Both the position numbers and the translations under genes were made by a program. A DNA stretch of 64,000 nt from JANQRZ01 sp965214485 (GTDB lineage Bacteria; Bacteroidota; Rhodothermia; Rhodothermales; JANQRZ01), in contig CBDCBW010000017.1 of assembly GCA_965214485.1 (NCBI GenBank), positions 533,475 to 597,474 of the forward strand, written 5' to 3'. Position 1 is the first letter of the stretch. The number at the start of each line of letters is the position of its first letter. This document shows, piece by piece, positions 33,949 through 42,268 of the stretch. The notes under the pieces were generated by a model. It was not told where the DNA came from, searched no databases, and saw only the letters and a program-made list of their open reading frames with translations.

Positions 33949-35161
33949 CGGGCAGCGTGCGCTCCGAAACGGCGGCTTCGCGGCCCAGCATCCTGCCCGG
34001 AGAACGCTGCCAGCGCGCGCTGTAGTGCCTCATCCAGCGCCGGTCGACGAAGTGCTTGAGCCGGAGCACCGGCCCGCCGCGCACCCACAGCCCGCCGGCC
34101 ACGCCCAGCCCGACCGGCTCGCCGGTCGAGAGGATCAGCGGGGCGACCGGGTAGGGGCGGAACGCGGCGAGGTCGAGGCCGGCCAGGCCCCGGCCTGCGC
34201 GCAGCGCACCCAGGGCGCGCCCGACGTTCGCGCGGAGCGTCGGGCCCTGCTTGACGGCGTGGACCCCGATCCGCTCGAGCGCGGGGTAGCCTGCCAGGGC
34301 CGCGCAGTCGCCGGCGGCGAAGAGCCACGGGGCCGCCGGCACCTGCAGCGTGTCGGCGACCCGGAGGAAGCCGCGCTCGTCCGTCGGCAGCCCGGCCTCG
34401 GCGAAGAGGGGCGGCGCGGCGCTGCCCGTCGCCCAGAGCACGCGGTCGGCGGGCAGCGCTGCGCCGCCGGCGAGCCGCACGGCCCCGGCCTCGACGCGCG
34501 CCACGCGGGACCGGAGGCGGACGGCGACGCCTCGCGCTTCCAGCCGCCGCTGCACGTCGTCCTGCATCCCGCTCGGGAAGCCCGGCAGGAGCGCGCCGGA
34601 CGGTTCGAGGACCGTGAGCCGGAGCGCTCCGGGCCGGGCGGCGAGCGCCCGCGCGCTGAGGTTGAGCGCGACCTCGACGCCCGCCGCCCCGCCGCCGACG
34701 ACCGCGAGGTGCCGCGCCGCGCCCGAGCCGCCGAGCGCCGCCGCGACGAACCGCTCCAGCGCTTCGACGTGGTGCAGCGGCTTCGTCGGCACGGCGTCGC
34801 CCGCCCGCACGCGGCCCGGGTTGACGGCCCCGACGTCGAACACGGCGAGGTCGCAGGCGACGGTCTCGCCGCTCGCCGTCTCGACGCCGCCCTCGGGCAG
34901 GACCGCCGTGACCCGCTCCTGCCGGAACCTCACGCCCGCCGCCGCGCACAGCGCGCCCAGGTCGATCTGCACCTCGGCGGCGGCGTAGACCCCGCCGAGG
35001 TATTCGGGCACCATCCCCGAGTAGAACAGGGTCGGGTGCTCGTCGAGGAGCGTGACGGCGACGCCCCGGCGCACCCAGTCGCCGGCGCGCTGCACGAGCG
35101 GCAGCGCGGCGTGCCCCCCGCCGACGACGACGAGGCGAGGGCTAGGTGCCGAGGAGGCCAC
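33941..35161 (-). CDS. FAD/NAD(P)-dependent oxidoreductase, NDH-2-like
   Basis: 406 residues from a GTG at 35161, overlapping the MoxR gene by 20 bp. It has two Rossmann folds: FAD motif LVVVGGGHAALPLVQRAG near the N-terminus and NAD motif LAVVGGGAAGVEVALNLS near residue 150. The second FAD motif WLFAAGDCAALAG is near residue 290. LFYSGMVPEYLGG and IDLGALC are shared with type II NADH dehydrogenases and with the pyridine nucleotide oxidoreductase domain sometimes fused to SelD. It lacks an obvious C-terminal membrane helix. Likely role: membrane-peripheral NADH:quinone oxidoreductase, but the acceptor is unproven. Confidence 0.75.
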   Translation of the reverse strand: MASSAPSPRLVVVGGGHAALPLVQRAGDWVRRGVAVTLLDEHPTLFYSGMVPEYLGGVYAAAEVQIDLGALCAAAGVRFRQERVTAVLPEGGVETASGETVACDLAVFDVGAVNPGRVRAGDAVPTKPLHHVEALERFVAAALGGSGAARHLAVVGGGAAGVEVALNLSARALAARPGALRLTVLEPSGALLPGFPSGMQDDVQRRLEARGVAVRLRSRVARVEAGAVRLAGGAALPADRVLWATGSAAPPLFAEAGLPTDERGFLRVADTLQVPAAPWLFAAGDCAALAGYPALERIGVHAVKQGPTLRANVGRALGALRAGRGLAGLDLAAFRPYPVAPLILSTGEPVGLGVAGGLWVRGGPVLRLKHFVDRRWMRHYSARWQRSPGRMLGREAAVSERTLPVS

Positions 35162-36131
35162 GGATCACGTCCACGGCCGAGACGCCCTCGGCCTCGGCGT
35201 TGAAGTTGGGGACGATGCGGTGGCGCAGCACCGGGACCGCCATCCGGTCGACGTCCTCGGCGAGCGGGGTCAGCCGCCCGTCGAGCAGCGCGTTCGCCTT
35301 CGCGCCGAGGATGAGGTACTGCGAGGCGCGCGGCCCGGCCCCGTAGCTGAGGTAGTCGTCGACGGCCTGCGGCGTGCCGTCGCGCCCGGGCCGCGTGCGG
35401 GCCACGAGCCGGACGGCGTGCTCGATCACGCTGTCCGCCACCGGCACCTGCCGGACGAGGTCCTGGTACGCCAGCAGCTCGTCGTGCCCGACGACGGGCT
35501 CGATCTCGGCCACGCGCGCGCCGGTCGTCGAGCGGACGACCTCGACCTCCTCGCCGAAGCTGGGATAGTCCAGCCACAGGTTCAGCATGAAGCGGTCGAG
35601 CTGCGCCTCGGGGAGGGGGTAGGTGCCCTCCTGCTCGATGGGGTTCTGGGTGGCGAGCACGAAGAACGGCTCCTCCAGCACGAAGGTCTCGCCGCTCGCG
35701 GTGACGTGGTGCTCCTGCATCGCCTCGAGCAGGGCGGCCTGCGTCTTCGGCGGCGTCCGGTTGATCTCGTCGGCGAGGACGACGTTGGCGAAGACAGGGC
35801 CGCGGACGAACCGGAAGACGCGCCGCCCGGTCTCGCGGTCCTCCTCGATGATCTCGGTGCCGGTGATGTCGCTCGGCATCAGGTCCGGGGTGAACTGGAT
35901 GCGGCTGAACTTCAGGTCGAGCGCCCGCGCCAGGGTCTGGATGAGCAGCGTCTTGGCGAGGCCGGGGACGCCGACGAGCAGGCAGTGCCCGCGCGCGAGC
36001 AGGCACACGATCACCCCGCGCACCACCTCGTCCTGCCCGACGATGACGCGGCCGACCTCGCCGCGCAGCCGCTCGTAGGCGTCGTGGAGGGCGTCGACGG
36101 CGGCGGGGTCGGACGAGACGGGAACGGCCAT
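35142..36131 (-). CDS. MoxR family AAA+ ATPase
   Basis: 329 residues from ATG 36131. Walker A GVPGLAKT and Walker B NVVLADEIN lie in the first half. Between and after them are the MoxR-typical KFSRIQFTPDLMPSDITG, LEEPFFVLATQNPIEQEGTY and LPEAQLDRFMLNLWLDYP. The C-terminal lid has YGAGPRASQYLILGAKANAL. MoxR ATPases act as chaperones for assembly or activation of periplasmic or membrane complexes, usually with DUF58 and VWA proteins; those partners are not in this window. It lies at the head of the leftward block between the isomerases and the oxidoreductase. Confidence 0.92.
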   Translation of the reverse strand: MAVPVSSDPAAVDALHDAYERLRGEVGRVIVGQDEVVRGVIVCLLARGHCLLVGVPGLAKTLLIQTLARALDLKFSRIQFTPDLMPSDITGTEIIEEDRETGRRVFRFVRGPVFANVVLADEINRTPPKTQAALLEAMQEHHVTASGETFVLEEPFFVLATQNPIEQEGTYPLPEAQLDRFMLNLWLDYPSFGEEVEVVRSTTGARVAEIEPVVGHDELLAYQDLVRQVPVADSVIEHAVRLVARTRPGRDGTPQAVDDYLSYGAGPRASQYLILGAKANALLDGRLTPLAEDVDRMAVPVLRHRIVPNFNAEAEGVSAVDVIRGLLGT

Positions 36132-36187
36132 GAGTCGAGTTTGGATGGGGGAGCCTGGGGGTTGGCGTGGGAGCGCGTCAGCCGAGA

Positions 36188-37519
36188 TCACAAATCTAGA
36201 CTCGCAAACTGCTCGTCTTTGATGGCGATGTAGACGGTCTCCTTGAGCTCCTCGATCCACTCGGCGAGCTCGCGCTGCCGCTTCTCCTGGAGGGCGAACT
36301 CCTCGATGAGCGGGTAGTCGGTCGCCAGGGTCAGGTCGTGCGCGGGCGTGCGCTTCTGGAGGAGGGCGATGTGGTACGCCGCGCGCCCGTCGAGGAGGTC
36401 CACCTCCGCGGGGTGGCTGACCTCGCCGACGGCGAGCGTGTCGAGCGTGGCGTGCCAGCTCGGGCTGAGGGCTTCGTAGCGGAGGTCGCGGTCGCCGGTT
36501 TGGGGGACGGTGACGTTGCCGCCGCGCGCCGCCGAGGCCTCGTCCTCGGAGAACGCCTTGGCGAGCAGCGCGAATGAGCCGCCGGCGACGACCGAGTCGC
36601 GCACCATCTCGAGCGTGGCGAGCGCCTCGGCGGGGTCCGTCTGCGACTCGTCGATGCGGATCAGGACGTGGTTGAAGTCGACGACGTCGCCGAGGCGGTC
36701 GTTGAGCCGCATGACGTGGAAGCCGAACTGCGTCTCGAAGACCTGGCTCAGCGCGCCGGGCTCGAGCGTCGAGGCGACCGCCCCGAACTCGGGGACGAGG
36801 TCGCGGATGTTGACGCGCTCGTAGCGCCCGCCGCGCTGGGCGCTGCCGGGGTCCTCGGAGAAGCGCTCGGCGAGCTCCTCGATCGTGCCCGCCCCGGCGA
36901 CGACCGAGTCGCGGACCGCGTCGATGGTGCCGCGTGCGGCGCGGCGCGCGCGCGGGTCCACGTCGGGGAAGCGCACGACGTGGGCGACGCGGACGAGCTC
37001 GGGCACCCCGGGGAGGGAGTCCGCCGGGATCTGGCCGAACCACTCGCGGACCTCCTGGGGGGTGATGCGGACCTGGAAGTACTTCCGGCGCTGGAAGGTC
37101 TGGGCGAGGAGCTGGTCGCGCACCTGCTCGCGGAAGTCCTCCCTGATCTGGTTGAGGCTCCGCCCGTAGAGCTCGACCACCTGGTCCTCGCCGCCGAGCT
37201 GGCGGACGAGCGCGTCGGTGCGCTGGTCGAGGGCCTCGCTGACCTCGTCCGGCGTGACGACGACGGTGGTGTCGCGGCCCGCGTGCTCGACGAGGACCTC
37301 CTGCGTGATGAGGTCGCCGAGCGCCTGGCGGCGGACGGCGTCGGTGACGGCCTGGCCGCGCGCGAGCTGGAGCGCGAGCGCCTCGACGTCCGAGCGCAAG
37401 ATCACGCCCGACCCGACGACGGCCACGATGCCGTCCACCTGCCCGGCGGGTTGGGCGAGGGCGGCGGCGGGCCCGAAGAGGGCGAGGCCGAGAAGGACGA
37501 GCACGCGGGACGGAGGCAT
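36188..37519 (-). CDS. SurA-type periplasmic peptidyl-prolyl isomerase, third of a tandem trio
   Basis: 443 residues from ATG 37519, with signal peptide VLVLLGLALFGPAAALAQ. The N-terminal SurA domain shows VDGIVAVVGSGVILRSDVEA, as in SurA 'D-x-I-x-A-V-V-N-x-x-V-I'. Two parvulin (PpiC/rotamase) domains follow; the first has VRVAHVVRF...FSEDPGSAQRGGRYE and FETQFGFHVMRL, the second FNHVLIRIDES...FSEDEASAARGGNV. The SurA-like layout predicts chaperoning of outer-membrane beta-barrel proteins in the periplasm. It is 56 bp upstream of the MoxR gene in the same direction. Confidence 0.85.
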   Translation of the reverse strand: MPPSRVLVLLGLALFGPAAALAQPAGQVDGIVAVVGSGVILRSDVEALALQLARGQAVTDAVRRQALGDLITQEVLVEHAGRDTTVVVTPDEVSEALDQRTDALVRQLGGEDQVVELYGRSLNQIREDFREQVRDQLLAQTFQRRKYFQVRITPQEVREWFGQIPADSLPGVPELVRVAHVVRFPDVDPRARRAARGTIDAVRDSVVAGAGTIEELAERFSEDPGSAQRGGRYERVNIRDLVPEFGAVASTLEPGALSQVFETQFGFHVMRLNDRLGDVVDFNHVLIRIDESQTDPAEALATLEMVRDSVVAGGSFALLAKAFSEDEASAARGGNVTVPQTGDRDLRYEALSPSWHATLDTLAVGEVSHPAEVDLLDGRAAYHIALLQKRTPAHDLTLATDYPLIEEFALQEKRQRELAEWIEELKETVYIAIKDEQFASLDL

Positions 37520-37614
37520 CAGCGAAGCAGGTAAGGGCAGAGAAAAAAGGCGGGAGCCACCGCGAGGACTGGGCGCGGCCAGACGGGGACCGGGCGCGGC
37601 CAGGCGGGGACCGG

Positions 37615-38535
37615 TCACGGCGCGGCCTCGCCGGCGATGGGGGCGCGGACGGAGTCGGGCGGCGGCAGGGGGTCGGGCTCCGGCTCGCGGATGTCGAGCT
37701 CGCCGCGCGACAGGGCTTCGCTGCGGAGCCGTTGCACCTGGCGCGCGACCATCTGTTTCCGCGCCCCGATGGCGAGCTGGCGGCGGACCTCGGGCTCGAT
37801 CCACGCGAGCTCGGGCTCGCTGCCGGCGGCGGCGCGGTCGAGGAGCTGGAGGACGTGGAAGGTGCTGTCGCCGTCGAGCACGGCGCTGATCTGGCCGGGG
37901 CCGAGCGGGCGGAGCGCCTGCCAGACGCCGTTCTCGTCGGCGAGCAGGCGGCTCTCGGGGACGAACGAGCGGGCGAGGCTGAGCGAGGCGGTGGTGTCCA
38001 CGGCGTAGGCCCGGGCGGCGGCCTCCCACAGCGAGTCCTGCTGCGCGCTGAGCATGGCCTGCTGCATCGCGCGGCGCGCCGCCTCGGCCTCGGCCTCGGT
38101 GCGGGCCTCGACGAAGCGGACGCGGACGTAGGGCTCGCGCAGGCGGAGCCGCTCGCGGTTGCGCTCGAAGTAGGCGTCGAGGTCGGCGCGGCTGAAGGCG
38201 GCGGCCCCCTCGTCGTAGAGCGCGCCGAGCAGGGCGGCGGCGAGGACGGCGCGCTCGTTCTCGGCGAGCTGGCGCTGCACCTCGGGCTGCTCGCGCAGGC
38301 CCTGCGCCTCGGCCTCGCGCGCCATCAGTTCCGCCGTCACCCACTGCTCGATCACCTGCCGCCGCGCCGTCACGCTGTCGAGCCCCGCCGGGACCGCGCC
38401 GAGCGCGGCGTCGAGCGCGGCCTCGGTGAGCGTCTCGCTCCCGACCCGGGCGACGTACTCGCCGGGCGGCGGGGCCGGGGCGGACTCGCACGCGGCGAGC
38501 AGCGGGAGGGCGAGAAGAAGCGCGAGGCGAGGCAT
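37615..38535 (-). CDS. PpiC/parvulin-type lipoprotein, second of the trio
   Basis: 306 residues from ATG 38535. The lipobox LPLLAAC puts the lipidated Cys at residue 16. The N-terminal helical SurA-like region (VARVGSETLTEAALDAALG, VIEQWVTAELMAREAEAQGL) is followed by a degenerate parvulin domain around residues 140-230. That domain keeps the fold-typical 'F-x-x-x-x-R-x-x-x-R' helix but lacks the usual HILV and FG.H motifs, so catalytic activity is doubtful. It probably acts as a chaperone partner of its neighbours. The Pro/Glu-rich C-terminus is probably disordered. Confidence 0.7.
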   Translation of the reverse strand: MPRLALLLALPLLAACESAPAPPPGEYVARVGSETLTEAALDAALGAVPAGLDSVTARRQVIEQWVTAELMAREAEAQGLREQPEVQRQLAENERAVLAAALLGALYDEGAAAFSRADLDAYFERNRERLRLREPYVRVRFVEARTEAEAEAARRAMQQAMLSAQQDSLWEAAARAYAVDTTASLSLARSFVPESRLLADENGVWQALRPLGPGQISAVLDGDSTFHVLQLLDRAAAGSEPELAWIEPEVRRQLAIGARKQMVARQVQRLRSEALSRGELDIREPEPDPLPPPDSVRAPIAGEAAP

Positions 38536-38608
38536 GGCGGGACGAAACGGGGAGGGGAGCCGGCGCGGCCCGCGGCTCCCCTCCTCAGATACGCAGCGGC
38601 GGGCGACG

Positions 38609-40729
38609 TTATTGCACCGAGGTCCCGGGCACCGAGGCGTCGGGCGCGGTCTCGGGCATCGAGGCGTCGGACGAGGCACCGCTCGTCATCTCGCCGCTCG
38701 CCGGCTCGCCCTCGAAGGCGAACCGGAGGAACTCGGGCCGGAGCTCGGCCCCGTACTGCCGGCGCAGCCGGGCGCGCAGCCGCTCGTCGAGCACGTCCTG
38801 GTAGTCGGCGACGACCTGGGCGCGGGCCTCCTGGAACGCCATCGCCCGCGGCGGCTCGACCGCGTCGAGGTAGAGGATCGCCCGGCGGCTCTGGTACGGG
38901 AGCACCGAGGTCCGCTGCCCGACGTTGAGCACGCGGGCCTGGTCGAAGATCGACTCCGGCACGCCGGGGCCCGCCTCGCGCTCGGTGTCGATGTAGACCG
39001 TGTCGATCTGCACGGCCTGCGCCGCGCCCTCGACGAGCCCCGCGATGGCGTCGGGCGAGCGCCCCTCGTCGAGCGCCGAGGCGACGACCTGGAGGAGCGA
39101 GTCGTTCCGGCTGTAGAAGCCGACGACGCGCCGCCGCTCGGGGAACCGGTAGTCCGCCGCGTGCTCCTCGTAGTGGCGCGCGAGCGCGAGCGAGTCGCGC
39201 GAGGCGGCGTTCCAGACGGAGTCCTCGGAGATGCGGAAGAGCAGCACGCCGTCGGCGTAGTCCTCCATGATGCGGCGGAACTCGGGGTCGCGCTCCTCGA
39301 GCCGGAACGCGGCGAGCTCGACGGCCTCCTCGTTGAGGAAGTCCTCGGCGAGCGCGAGGAGCTGGCTCGGCTGGTCGGTGCCCGGGGCGGGGCGGGCCTG
39401 GCGGATGTAGTCCGCGAAGTCGCCCAGCGTGAACGTCGAGTCGCCGACCGTGGCGAAGGCCTCGCCGGCGGCGTCGCCGAAGCTCTCGGTGGCGGCCAGG
39501 AAGAGGAGGCTGTCCGGGGCGTAGGCCGCCGTGGCGCGGCGCACGGCGGCCGCGTCGAGCGTGCTCCCGGCCTCGTCGCGGAACGCGCGCCCGACGGCCT
39601 GGCGGCGGACCGTGGTGCGCGGCAGGCGCTCGGCGGTCTGCTTCAGCTGCGGGTAGGCCTCGTCGTAGGTCTCCCGGTCCTTGCGACCCGTGAGCTGGAT
39701 GACGTGGTACCCGAAGCGCGTCTCGACGACCTCCGACACGTCCCCGACGTTTTCGAGGTCGTAGGCTGCGTTCGCGAACGGCTCGACCATGCGGGCGCGC
39801 GCGAAGAAGCCCAGGTCGCCGCCCTCGCGGCCCGAAGCCTCGTCGTCGGAATACTGGCGGGCGAGCGTGGCGAAGTCCTCGCCGGCGAGCACGCGCTCGC
39901 GGAGCGACTCGGCCAGCGCGCGCGCCTCGGTGGAGTCCGCTGTGGTGGCCTCGGGGGCGATGCGGATGAGGATGTGCGAGGCCTGGATTTCCGGCTCCGC
40001 CGCGCGGCGGTCGCTGACCTTCAGGACGTGGTAGCCGAAGCGCGTGCGGAACACCGGCGAGACCCCGCCGACGGGCGTACCGTAGGCCTGGTCCTCGAAC
40101 GCCTGGATCATCCGCCCGCCGGTGAAGTAGCCCAGGTCGCCCTGGTTGCGCTCGACCGACGGGTCCTCGGAGTGGCGCGCGGCGAGGGCCTCGAAGTCGG
40201 CCCCGGCCAGGACCGAGTCGCGGACGGCGGAGAGCTTGGTGTAGGCCGCGAGTGTGTCCTCGGGCGCGGCGTTCTCGTCGACGCGGAGCAGGATGTGGGC
40301 GGCGCGGACCTCCTCGCGCTGCTTCTCGTAGAGGTCGCGCGTGATGTCTTCGAGCACCTCGCGCTCGACGAGGTAGGGCTTGGCGAGCTGGGCGCGGTAG
40401 TCGTTCACCTCGGCCACGAGCGTGGAGTCGCGGTCGAGGCCGAGGTCGCGCGCCTGCTGGACCTTGAGGCGGAAGTCGACGTAGCGCGCGAGGAAGTCTT
40501 CGTAGGCCGGGAGCGAGTCCGCCGCGGCCTCGGCGCGCCCGCCGACGGTGCGGGCGTAGCGCTCCTCGAACTCGCCGAGCGTCAGCGTCTCGCCCGCGAA
40601 CTCGGCGACGACCGCCGCGTCGGGGTCGGCCGGCACGTCGGGCACGCGGGCGCTGGAGCACCCCGCGGCGAACCCACCGACGAGGGCGGTGAAGAGGGCG
40701 GGCAGGAGAGCAGAACGAAGTCGCTGCAT
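38609..40729 (-). CDS. Large multi-parvulin lipoprotein (PpiC family), first of the trio
   Basis: 706 residues from ATG 40729. The lipobox GGFAAGC puts Cys at residue 24. Two well-preserved rotamase domains lie between about residues 140 and 350: VRAAHILLRVDENA...HSEDPSVERNQGDLGYF...FRTRFGYHVLKV, and IQASHILIRIAPEA...YSDDEASGREGGDLGFF...VETRFGYHVIQL. The second half is long, helical and has no recognised motif. The start is supported by the lipobox and by the -7 element at 40773-40781. Likely membrane-anchored periplasmic folding factor. It heads an operon-like row of three isomerases. Confidence 0.85.
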   Translation of the reverse strand: MQRLRSALLPALFTALVGGFAAGCSSARVPDVPADPDAAVVAEFAGETLTLGEFEERYARTVGGRAEAAADSLPAYEDFLARYVDFRLKVQQARDLGLDRDSTLVAEVNDYRAQLAKPYLVEREVLEDITRDLYEKQREEVRAAHILLRVDENAAPEDTLAAYTKLSAVRDSVLAGADFEALAARHSEDPSVERNQGDLGYFTGGRMIQAFEDQAYGTPVGGVSPVFRTRFGYHVLKVSDRRAAEPEIQASHILIRIAPEATTADSTEARALAESLRERVLAGEDFATLARQYSDDEASGREGGDLGFFARARMVEPFANAAYDLENVGDVSEVVETRFGYHVIQLTGRKDRETYDEAYPQLKQTAERLPRTTVRRQAVGRAFRDEAGSTLDAAAVRRATAAYAPDSLLFLAATESFGDAAGEAFATVGDSTFTLGDFADYIRQARPAPGTDQPSQLLALAEDFLNEEAVELAAFRLEERDPEFRRIMEDYADGVLLFRISEDSVWNAASRDSLALARHYEEHAADYRFPERRRVVGFYSRNDSLLQVVASALDEGRSPDAIAGLVEGAAQAVQIDTVYIDTEREAGPGVPESIFDQARVLNVGQRTSVLPYQSRRAILYLDAVEPPRAMAFQEARAQVVADYQDVLDERLRARLRRQYGAELRPEFLRFAFEGEPASGEMTSGASSDASMPETAPDASVPGTSVQ

Positions 40730-40772
40730 GGTTGGGGCGTGGAAGGCAAGGGAGGGGAGGCGTCGAAAGCGT

Positions 40773-40781
40773 GCGAAAGTA
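40773..40781 (-). promoter_or_regulatory. Putative proximal promoter -7 element for the isomerase operon
   Basis: Minus-strand TACTTTCGC, 43 bp upstream of ATG 40729. Confidence 0.5.
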
Positions 40782-40831
40782 CGCCGCCCCGCCCCGAACT
40801 CTGCCCCGCCGAGGTTTAAGCGTCGGCGAAA

Positions 40832-40921
40832 AGTGGGAGGAGTGGGAGGAGTGGGAGGAGTGGGAGGAGTGGGAGGAGTGGGAGGAGTGGGAGGAGTGGG
40901 AGGAGTGGGAGGAGTGGGAGG
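40832..40921. repeat. Tandem repeat, 10 perfect copies of a 9-bp unit
   Basis: Unit AGTGGGAGG on the plus strand, plus an eleventh copy with one change to 40930. It lies between two leftward -7 elements (40941 and 40773). The whole 429-bp divergent region has the same order of parts as that at 12324-12672. Confidence 0.95.
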
Positions 40922-40940
40922 AGTGGGAGCAATAAAACCC

Positions 40941-40949
40941 GACAAGGTA
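40941..40949 (-). promoter_or_regulatory. Putative distal leftward promoter -7 element next to the repeat array
   Basis: Minus-strand TACCTTGTC preceded by CGGCCTGGT and GGCGCGGAGCAC, matching the block upstream of 12528 and 55981. Confidence 0.4.
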
Positions 40950-40979
40950 ACCAGGCCGGGGTGCTCCGCGCCGACGCGC

Positions 40980-41080
40980 GTTCTTCCCATTCCCCCCGTT
41001 CTCTCCATTCCCCCCACGCCAAACAAACGCCCTTTCCCCTCCCATTCTCCCCGTTCCTCCCACTCCGCGCCGCAGGCGCA
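40980..41080 (+). other. C/T-rich tract upstream of the ECF sigma gene
   Basis: Runs of CCCATTCCCC, CTCTCCATTCCCC and CCTCCCACTCCGCGCC, ending in a GCGCCGCAGGCGCA hairpin. This is the same order of words as at 12555-12625 before the MerR gene. Confidence 0.5.
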
Positions 41081-41158
41081 GTACGCCGCAGGCGCAAGAG
41101 CAACTTTCGCCGGGGCGGCGTGTCTATCCCGAAACCCCCCTGCTCACGCGAGCCGCTC

Positions 41159-41740
41159 ATGACGCCGGACGACCGCTCCCTCATCGAAGCGTTTCAGGCG
41201 GGCGACGAGTTCGCCTTCGTCACGCTCTACAACCGCTACAAGGCCCCGGTCTACGCCTTCTGCGCCAAGATGCTGCTCGACCAGGCGGCGGCGGAGGACG
41301 TGCTCCAGGAGACCTTCGTCCGGGTCTACGAGAACCGCGAGCGCCTCGCGCGCCCCGGCTCGTTCAAGGCGTGGCTCTTCACGATCGCCCGCAACCAGTG
41401 CCTGAACCAACTCCGGCGCAGCGGGCGGCACGTGCCCCTCGGCGAGACCGAGCTCCCGGCGCGCGGCGAGACCCCGTTCTCGAACCTGATGAAGAGCGAG
41501 CAGGTCGCGCTCGTCAACGAGTACCTCGGCCACCTCAGCCCAGAGTACCGCGAGGTGCTCGTGCTCAGGGAGTACCAGAACCTGAGCTACGAGGAGATCG
41601 CGGCGGTGACGCGCAACACGGTGTCGTCCGTCAAGAGCCGCCTGTTCAAGGCGCGCCGCAAGCTCGGGACCTTCCTCCGCCCGATCCTCGACCCTGACCC
41701 CGGCGAGCACCCGGCTCCGGCTGCCACCCGCCCCCTCTAG
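41159..41740 (+). CDS. ECF-type RNA polymerase sigma factor
   Basis: 193 residues from ATG 41159. Region 2 has FAFVTLYNRYKAPVYAFC, AAAEDVLQETFVRVYENRE and FKAWLFTIARNQCLNQLRR. Region 4 has HLSPEYREVLVLREYQNLSY, EEIAAVTRNTVSSVKSRLF, KARRKL. A short Pro-rich tail follows. It should direct transcription of an envelope-stress or surface-protein regulon and be held by the membrane protein encoded 46 bp downstream. Confidence 0.92.
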   Translation: MTPDDRSLIEAFQAGDEFAFVTLYNRYKAPVYAFCAKMLLDQAAAEDVLQETFVRVYENRERLARPGSFKAWLFTIARNQCLNQLRRSGRHVPLGETELPARGETPFSNLMKSEQVALVNEYLGHLSPEYREVLVLREYQNLSYEEIAAVTRNTVSSVKSRLFKARRKLGTFLRPILDPDPGEHPAPAATRPL

Positions 41741-41786
41741 TTCCGTCTCTGCTGCTCCGGCCTCTGCCTCCTGCTTGCTACCCGCG

Positions 41787-42251
41787 ATGACCGACCACAC
41801 CGAAAACCTGCTGAACCTGTACGTGGACGGCGAGCTTCCGCTCGACCGCCAGGGCGAGCTGTTCGCCCGCCTCGCCGAGGACCGGGCGGCGCGCGTGCAG
41901 TTCAGCGCCCTCATGGACTTCCGCCTCGCCACCCGCATCGACGCCAACCCCGTCGCGCCCGCCGTGGACGAGGCGCTCTTCCAGCGGATCGACGACCTCC
42001 GGTCGGGGCCGGTGCGGGACCGGGCGGGGGACCGGCAGCCCTTTCGCGCGCTCCGCCGACGGGTGACGCTCGGGACCGCGCTCGCGCTCGTCGCGCTCGT
42101 CGTCGCCGTCGGGGCGCTCCTGCCGGGGCCGGAGCCGGTCGAGACGGTGCGGATCGTGCCGGTCGAGCACGCCGAGCCGGTCTACGTCCTCCCGGCCGTC
42201 ACCGTCGAGGACGACACGTTCGTCGGAGACGAAACCCTCGGCGGGCCGTAG
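41787..42251 (+). CDS. Putative membrane anti-sigma factor
   Basis: 154 residues. The N-terminus NLLNLYVDGELPLDRQGELF has the position and shape of an anti-sigma (zf-HC2-like) domain, but the zinc-binding HxxxCxxC is absent. One transmembrane helix (LGTALALVALVVAVGALLP) is followed by an acidic periplasmic tail ending EDDTFVGDETLGGP. Adjacency to the ECF sigma gene is the main support for the role. Part of its 3' end appears to be copied at 46876-46912. Confidence 0.7.
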   Translation: MTDHTENLLNLYVDGELPLDRQGELFARLAEDRAARVQFSALMDFRLATRIDANPVAPAVDEALFQRIDDLRSGPVRDRAGDRQPFRALRRRVTLGTALALVALVVAVGALLPGPEPVETVRIVPVEHAEPVYVLPAVTVEDDTFVGDETLGGP

Positions 42252-42268
42252 GCGAGGGGGCTGGCGGG

